Shown piece by piece: positions 59,081 through 64,000 of a stretch of 64,000 bases of DNA (its first letter is position 1; each line of letters begins with the position of its first letter). Both the position numbers and the translations under genes were made by a program. Source of the DNA: Kitasatospora paranensis (GTDB taxonomy: Bacteria > Actinomycetota > Actinomycetes > Streptomycetales > Streptomycetaceae); contig NZ_BAABKV010000001.1 of assembly GCF_039544005.1 (NCBI RefSeq), positions 4,526,001-4,590,000 on the forward strand, read 5' to 3'. The notes under the pieces are model-generated. The model had not been told where the DNA came from, searched no databases, and saw nothing but the letters and a program-made list of their open reading frames with translations.

Positions 59081-60015
59081 TCAGATCTCGCCGCGGCCGT
59101 CCAGGCAGCGTGCCAGCCAGTCCGAGGCGGCCGCGAAGTCCGCGTCCGAGGTGCCCGGCCGGACCGGCCGCCGCCCCCGTGGTCGGCCCGCGGGTACGAG
59201 CCGAGGAAGCGCACCTGCGGGCAGATCCGCTTCAGGCCCATCAGCGCCTCGCTCACCCGGCGCTCGCTCAGGTGCCCCTCGCAGTCGATCAGGAAGCAGT
59301 AGCTGCCCATGCCCTCGCCGGTCGGCCGGGACTCGATCCGCATCAGGTTGATCCCGCGGACCGCGAACTCCTGCAGCAGCTCCAGCAGCGCGCCCGGGTG
59401 GTCGTCCGGCAGCCAGACCACCATCGACGTCTTGTCCAGGCCCGTCGGCGAGGACACCCGGCCCGGCCGGCCGACCAGCAGGAAGCGGGTGGTGGCGTTG
59501 GCCTCGTCGTTGACGTCGGAGACCAGGACCTCCAGCCCGTACAGCGCGGCCGCGAACTCGCCCGCGAACGCCGCGTCGCATCGGCCCTCCTGCACCAGCC
59601 GGGCGCCGTCCGCGTTCGAGGAGGCGGCCTCCCACTGGGCGTCCGGCAGGTTCGCCGACAGCCACCGGCGCACCTGCGGCTGGGCCACCGGGTGGCTGGT
59701 CACCGTCTTGATCGCGTCCAGCGAGGTACCGGGACGGACGAGCAGCGCGAAGGTGATCGGCAGCAGCACCTCGCGGTAGATCATCAGCGGTGTGCCGTTG
59801 ACCAGCTCGTCACTGGTCGCCGTGACCGGACCTTCGACGGAGTTCTCCACCGCCACGAACGCGCCCCCGGCCTGCCCGGCCCGCACTGCGTCCAGCGCCG
59901 CCGGCACCGAGGCCACCGGCACCAGTTCGCGGGTCGCCGCCTCCGGCAGGGTGCGCAGCGCCGCCTCGGTGAAGGTGCCCGCGGGCCCGAGATAGGTGTA
60001 GCGGGTCGCCGACAT
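59081..60015 (-). CDS. pheA: Prephenate dehydratase (one-base frameshift near end)
   Basis: 311 residues after correction. The dehydratase domain shows YLGPAGTFTEAAL, VAVENSVEGPVTATSDELV and VTSHPVAQPQVRRWL; the ACT domain for phenylalanine feedback shows HPGALLELLQEFAVRGINLM and RIESRPTGEGMGSYCFLIDC. It makes phenylpyruvate for phenylalanine. GGAGG before the ATG at 60015 fixes the start. One extra base in the C run 59174-59178 restores the proper end (DADFAAASDWLARCLDG) and the stop at 59081; as read, the frame runs on through the DnaA-box block. Confidence 0.93.
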
Positions 60016-60092
60016 GGCCGCCTCCGGGAGCAGGGTGGTGCTGAGCATGATTCGGCTAGCCACCCTAGTCACTCGGGCGCGCCACCCGGACG

Positions 60093-60148
60093 GCGTTCCG
60101 CCCAGTGGTCGCGGCGCCGCCCGGCGCCGCGACCACTGGGCGGAACGC
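60093..60148. terminator. Terminator of copCD, 26-bp perfect hairpin
   Basis: Left arm 60093-60118 and right arm 60123-60148 are exact reverse complements around GCCC. It lies directly after the copCD stop and upstream of pheA, so it probably ends the copper operon. Confidence 0.88.
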
Positions 60149-60155
60149 GCGGTGC

Positions 60156-62183
60156 TCAGCCGACCTTCAGCTGCTCCGTCGCCGTGGACTGGTCGACGTC
60201 CGAGGAGCGGACGGTCACCGACACCACCCAGTTCCCGGCCAGCGGCAGCTGCGCCGTGCCGGACCACCGGCCGGTGCCCGCACCGGTGAGTGTCACCGGC
60301 AGCGGCCCGAGGTCGCGGTCGGGGAGCGTGAAGGCGAGCTGCACCTCCGGCACCGAGGCCGGCTTGCCGGTGCTGTCGTCCAGCGCGAGCCGCACGGTGT
60401 TCGGACCGGTGGCGACCGGGTCGACCGTGACCGTCGCGGTGCCCTTGGCGTTCGGTGTGCTGCCGCCGGTGTCGTACGCGAGCTTCAGCACCGTGCTGCG
60501 GCCCGGCACGCTGCCCGGAGCGGTGGACGCCGGGGTCTGCGGGGTCGCGGCCACCGCCTGGGCGACGCGTCCGGGCGGGGAGTTGGTCAGCAGCGTGGTC
60601 ACCACCAGGACGGCGATCGCCACCCCGGTCTCGACCAGGACGGAGCGGCGCAGCCTGGCCCTGGCCGGGCCGCCGTCGCGGGCACGGCGGTCCACCGCGT
60701 CCGCCCGGGCGGCACGCTGGCGGGCCAGCTGCGCCTGCCGCCCCGGATCGGCCGGGGCCGTTGCCGACCCGGCCGCGTCCCCGGCTGCTGCCTCGGTGCG
60801 GTCGGCGTGTGCCACGGCCGCGGCCCCGACCGCGTCCGTCCGGACGACGGTCCCGTCGGCGTCCTCCGCCGTGCCGGCCCGGAGCCGGGCCACCCAGGAG
60901 CGGGAGATCCAGGCGGTGCCGACCATCGCCGCCACGCAGCCGATCTTGACCAGCAGCAGGCGCCCGTAGGAGGTGTCCAGCAGTGCGCCCCAGCTGCCGA
61001 GACCGCGCCAGGACTGGTAGACGCCGGTGGCGGCGAGCACGGTGACCGAGCCCAGCGCCACCGTGGAGAACAGCTCGACCGCGGCGAGCGGCACCCGGTG
61101 CCGCAGGCCGACCAGCAGCGTGGCCAGCCCGCCCAGCCAGAGCGCCATCGCCAGCAGGTGCAGGGCCGCGAGGGGCAGGGCGAGCGGCACCTGGATGCCG
61201 ACCGAGGAGTGGTCGGCGCCGACCCAGGTGGCGGAGAGCGCGACGGCCAGCACCGCCCCGGCCACGCCGAGGCCCAGCCGGGCGTCGCGCAGCGGCCGCT
61301 GCGCGGCCCGACGTTCCAGTTCGGCCAGCTCGTCGTCGGACCCGTCGGTGCCGGCCTCCTCGTCGGGGCCGTCCTCGCCGTCGTCACCGCCCTCGCCGTT
61401 CTCCTGGCCGAGCTGCCCGACCAGGAGGGAGAGGAAGACGCCGCCGGCGGCGAGCAGCAGCAGCCGGGCCGCGAGGGCGGTGCCGATCCGCTCGTCCAGC
61501 GTGGTGCGGACGAGCGACAGGTCGAGCGCCTGGGCGAGCCCGGAGCCGCGCTCGTACGGGCCGCGCAGCAGCAGCACCGCGACGGTGGAGACCAGCAGGG
61601 CGATCCAGCCGGTCATCAGCAGCCGCTGCACCTGCCGGACGGCGGCGCCGCGCGGCCAGCAGAGCAGCACGAAGGCGGCGGCCCCCACCAGCAGGGCGAA
61701 GGCCGCGTAGGCGACCGTGCGGGCCGTGCCGTAGGCGAACGCGACGGCGCCGTCCGCCTTCGCGCCCTGGACGGCGGTGGGCGACACCGAGGTGTCCGAG
61801 GGGGCGCCGATGGAGAACGTGAAGGCGCCGCCCACCGGGTGGGAGTCCTCCGAGACGGCCCGCCAGGCGACGGTGTACGTCCCGTTGCCGAGGCCGGAGC
61901 GCAGGGTGACCCGGGCGGTGTCGTTCTTGCCGTCGGCGTGGGCGGCGTCCCCGTTGTCGACCGCCTTGCCGGCCGGGTCGAGGACCCGGACGGAGTCGGC
62001 GGCGAGCGAGACACCCTCGCTGAAGGTCAGGGTGACGGCGGTGGGCGCGGTCGCGACGACCGCCCCCTGCGCCGGGTCGGTGGCGAGCAGTGCGGCGTGC
62101 GCGCCGGCCGGTCCGGCCCCGCCCAGCAGCACCGCGACGGCCGCGGCCAGTACGGCCAGCAGCGCGGCGACTCTCCGTGGCAT
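60156..62183 (-). CDS. CopC-CopD fusion copper protein
   Basis: 675 residues. A signal peptide (LLAVLAAAVAVLLGGAGPAG) is followed by a CopC domain starting HAALLATDPAQG with His1-type copper site and SEDSHPVGGAFTFSIG. A CopD membrane domain with eight helices follows (LLLLAAGGVFLSLLVGQLGQ and LALPLAALHLLAMALWLGGL among them), and a ~120-residue extracytoplasmic C-terminal beta domain begins TAPGSVPGRSTVLKLAYDTG. Acidic and basic inserts lie between helices. CopC/CopD proteins carry copper to the periplasm-like space and across the membrane. Start from GGGGAG before the ATG at 62183. Confidence 0.92.
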   Translation of the reverse strand: MPRRVAALLAVLAAAVAVLLGGAGPAGAHAALLATDPAQGAVVATAPTAVTLTFSEGVSLAADSVRVLDPAGKAVDNGDAAHADGKNDTARVTLRSGLGNGTYTVAWRAVSEDSHPVGGAFTFSIGAPSDTSVSPTAVQGAKADGAVAFAYGTARTVAYAAFALLVGAAAFVLLCWPRGAAVRQVQRLLMTGWIALLVSTVAVLLLRGPYERGSGLAQALDLSLVRTTLDERIGTALAARLLLLAAGGVFLSLLVGQLGQENGEGGDDGEDGPDEEAGTDGSDDELAELERRAAQRPLRDARLGLGVAGAVLAVALSATWVGADHSSVGIQVPLALPLAALHLLAMALWLGGLATLLVGLRHRVPLAAVELFSTVALGSVTVLAATGVYQSWRGLGSWGALLDTSYGRLLLVKIGCVAAMVGTAWISRSWVARLRAGTAEDADGTVVRTDAVGAAAVAHADRTEAAAGDAAGSATAPADPGRQAQLARQRAARADAVDRRARDGGPARARLRRSVLVETGVAIAVLVVTTLLTNSPPGRVAQAVAATPQTPASTAPGSVPGRSTVLKLAYDTGGSTPNAKGTATVTVDPVATGPNTVRLALDDSTGKPASVPEVQLAFTLPDRDLGPLPVTLTGAGTGRWSGTAQLPLAGNWVVSVTVRSSDVDQSTATEQLKVG

Positions 62184-62188
62184 CGGTG

Positions 62189-62668
62189 TCAGCTCCCCGG
62201 TCGGTAGGTGAGCGGTTCCACCGGCACCTTGACGGTGATGGTGCCGCTCTTGGCGAAGGTGAGGTCGAGTTCGAGGCGGTCGCCGACGGCCGGCTGCCGC
62301 TGCCATCCCATGATCATCAGATGGTGGCCGCCGCGGGCGAGCTCCAGGGCGCCGTGGGCCGGCACCTTGAGGCTGCTCACCTCGCTCATCGAGGTGACGC
62401 CGGAGCTGTGCAGGGTCACCGAGCCGGCGTCCGGGCTGGTGACGCGGACCAGCTGGTCCGGGCCGTCGCCCGTGTTCCGGACGGTCAGGTAGCCGGCGCC
62501 CATCCCGCCGGGCAGCGCGGGCAGCGGCACGTAGCCGCCGCTGACGCTCAGTTCGGCGGTGTCGCCGGAGCCGGAGCCCGGGCCGCAGGCCACGACGATC
62601 GTCGCGGCCGTCAGCACGCCGGCCAGCCCGGCACCGATCAGGGCGCTGCGGCGGAAGGCGCGGCTCAC
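62189..62668 (-). CDS. PCuAC-type copper chaperone lipoprotein (ECuC-like)
   Basis: 159 residues. The signal IGAGLAGVLTAATIVVAC ends in a VVAC lipobox. The domain has LHSSGVTSMSEVSSL and a LARGGHHLMIMG segment, supplying the His/Met copper ligands of the PCuAC (DUF461) fold. In S. lividans the matching protein ECuC supplies copper to Sco and cytochrome oxidase; here the Sco1 gene is directly upstream and overlaps by four bases (GTGA). Confidence 0.9.
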   Translation of the reverse strand: MSRAFRRSALIGAGLAGVLTAATIVVACGPGSGSGDTAELSVSGGYVPLPALPGGMGAGYLTVRNTGDGPDQLVRVTSPDAGSVTLHSSGVTSMSEVSSLKVPAHGALELARGGHHLMIMGWQRQPAVGDRLELDLTFAKSGTITVKVPVEPLTYRPGS

Positions 62669-63338
62669 GCCGGCACGCCCTTCGCGAGCAGCGCGAGGTC
62701 GTGGGCGTACGTCTCGACGGTGCTGCTGCCCAGCCACAGCAGGTGAGCCTTGTCGTCCTGGGGGAGGAAGGCGAGCACCTGGGCACCGTGCGCCGAGCTG
62801 ACCGTGCCGTCCGCGTTGACCACCGGGTCCTGCACGACGACGCCGAGCGGCCGGGCGGCCGCCTTCACCTTGGCGAGGTCACCGGTGAGCCCGATGAAGC
62901 CCTTGCCCATCGAGTCGAGCCAGGTGCGCAGCACCTTCGGCGTGTCCCGCACGGGGTCGGTGGAGACGAAGACGACGTCGATCTTCTTCTGCTCGTCGGC
63001 CGGGAGCTTGGCCATCGCCACGCCGATGTCGCCCATGGTGGTCGGGCAGACGTCGGGGCAGCTGGTGTAGCCGAAGAACAGGAGCGTGGCATGCCCGGCG
63101 GTCTGCTTGCGCAGGTCGAAGGGCTGCCCGGAGGTGTCGCTGAGCACCAGGTCGGGCTTGTCGAAGTGCTTGCTGAGCACGCTGCCCTGGTACGCGGAGC
63201 TGCTGCTCTCCTTGCGCACCGTGGCGGCGCCGCTGCTGCCGGTGCCGCCGGAACCGCAGGCGGTCAGGGCGAGCGTCCCGGTGAGGACGAGGGCGGCGGC
63301 CGCCAGCAGGCGGCCGGCCGGACGGGGGTGTGGGCCAT
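62665..63338 (-). CDS. Sco1/SenC-type copper chaperone lipoprotein (one-base frameshift)
   Basis: 224 residues after correction. The signal LLAAAALVLTGTLALTAC ends in a lipobox, and the thioredoxin-like domain has TSCPDVCPTTMGDI with the CxxxC copper/thiol site and a later VSSAHGAQVLAFLPQD His. Sco proteins load the CuA site of cytochrome c oxidase. GGAAGA before the ATG at 63338 supports the start, but the first residues MAHTP lie out of frame with RPAGRLLAAA; one extra base in the G run 63324-63328 joins them. Confidence 0.92.
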
Positions 63339-63373
63339 GGCCAGGTCTTCCGATCGTGCGCTGGTGCGGATCG

Positions 63374-63409
63374 GTCCGGCGGGCCGCACCGGGATGCGGC
63401 CCGCCGGAC
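63374..63409. terminator. Hairpin between the YcnI and Sco1 genes
   Basis: GTCCGGCGGGCCGCA (63374-63388) and TGCGGCCCGCCGGAC (63395-63409) are perfect 15-bp arms with a 6-base loop. It lies between two same-strand copper genes and could reduce read-through or act on mRNA stability. Confidence 0.75.
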
Positions 63410-63415
63410 GCGGGG

Positions 63416-64000
63416 TCAGGAGGCGGTGCCGCTGCTCTTGCGGCGCAGCCCGGCGACGCCGAGGGCGGCGCCGATCACGCCGACCACGATGCCCACCACG
63501 CCGAGGGTACGGGCGGTGGAGTCGTCACCCGCGGCGGAGGCCTGGGCGGACGTGCCGTCCGACGAGCCGCCCGCGTGGTGGTCGGCGGCCGGCGCGGCGG
63601 ACGCCGTGGCGGCGGCGGCCTTGGTCAGGGTCAGCACGGGCGCCGGCTTGGCGGGCTCGGGCTGGCCGTCCTTGGCCTCCTCGATCCACCGGACGACGTC
63701 GCCGTTGTCGTACGTCTGGAGGGCCTTGAAGGTGAGCTTGTCGGTGTCGGACGGCAGGGCGCCGAGCGAGACCCGGAAGTCCTGGAACTGGCCGGGGGCG
63801 ATCTTCCCGGTGGCGTCCGCGGTCCAGGTGATCTTGGAGACGGCCTCGGTGATGTTCTGGCCGTGCGAGGTCAGCGGCTTGTCGAGCTTGGACTTCTCCA
63901 GGGTGGCCGTCCAGCCCGGCAGCGGCTGGACCCGCACCGACGCGACCGGGTGGTCCATCGGCAGACTGACCTCCACCTTCACGGTGGCGGCGGTGTCGCT
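63416..64000 (-). CDS. YcnI-family (DUF1775) copper-binding protein, 5' end beyond window
   Basis: The last 194 codons are present. VEVSLPMDHPVASVRVQPLP, a ITWTADATGKIAPGQFQDFR segment and a VVRWIEEAKDGQPEPAKPAP segment match the YcnI domain, which binds copper near its N-terminus (not seen here). An Ala/Ser linker and a C-terminal membrane helix (TLGVVGIVVGVIGAALGVAG with RRK) anchor it. It leads the copper-delivery operon, with the Sco1, PCuAC and CopCD genes downstream. Confidence 0.9.
   Translation of the reverse strand, partial: SDTAATVKVEVSLPMDHPVASVRVQPLPGWTATLEKSKLDKPLTSHGQNITEAVSKITWTADATGKIAPGQFQDFRVSLGALPSDTDKLTFKALQTYDNGDVVRWIEEAKDGQPEPAKPAPVLTLTKAAAATASAAPAADHHAGGSSDGTSAQASAAGDDSTARTLGVVGIVVGVIGAALGVAGLRRKSSGTAS

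Overview
This is a very GC-rich stretch whose GTG starts, G-rich ribosome sites, F420 enzymes, WhiB/Rex-type regulation and long proline/alanine tails point to the family Streptomycetaceae (Streptomyces or Kitasatospora). Gene order (thiC, hisC, cydABCD, serS, pheA, Sco/ECuC copper genes) matches what I recall of the conserved core next to oriC in Streptomyces coelicolor (around SCO3928-SCO3966). That comparison is from memory and was not searched.

Layout. 1-3.4 kb: a truncated FabH-like ketosynthase gene diverges from a VC0807-like membrane gene across a 20-bp palindrome. A flotillin (SPFH) gene and a small partner gene follow. 3.5-7.2 kb: TPP riboswitch and thiC, a DUF2637 membrane gene, a small orphan gene and a region with three spaced repeats. 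7.2-17.1 kb: a solo IS21 IstA-like gene, VOC/LysR pair, TauE exporter, secreted glycerophosphodiesterase, membrane and phosphoesterase genes, LacI regulator and hisC. 17.3-24.6 kb: a MacB-type efflux operon, a second VC0807-like gene and an OmpR-type two-component pair. 24.6-32.7 kb: Rex-type operator, cydA, cydB, fused cydDC and a GAF histidine kinase. 32.8-42.7 kb: lipoprotein, HAD phosphatase, dual-specificity phosphatase, M20 hydrolase, Lrp regulator, MFS exporter, DUF6585 gene, two F420-dependent oxidoreductase-like genes and a hypothetical gene. 42.8-52 kb: a multi-pass membrane gene, four consecutive divergent paralogues of a single-pass secreted-domain protein, then two ABC transporter pairs. 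52-64 kb: CynX-type MFS with its GntR regulator, LCP ligase, HAD phosphatase, serS, a 735-bp non-coding block rich in DnaA boxes, pheA and a copper-delivery operon (copCD, PCuAC, Sco1, YcnI).

Thirteen genes contain one-base deletions, fourteen events in all. Every one lies in or beside a C or G run, and each is repaired by one added base. I read these as base-calling or assembly errors and annotate the genes as intact CDS with the fault noted. One of them makes cydA and cydB look like a single fused frame.

The most interesting parts are the DnaA-box cluster between serS and pheA, the four-gene secreted-domain family with its neighbouring ABC transporters, the solo IstA-like gene with its upstream repeats, and several well-formed palindromes sitting on promoters (ketosynthase/VC0807, cyd, GAF kinase). 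I saw no tRNA, rRNA or CRISPR array.
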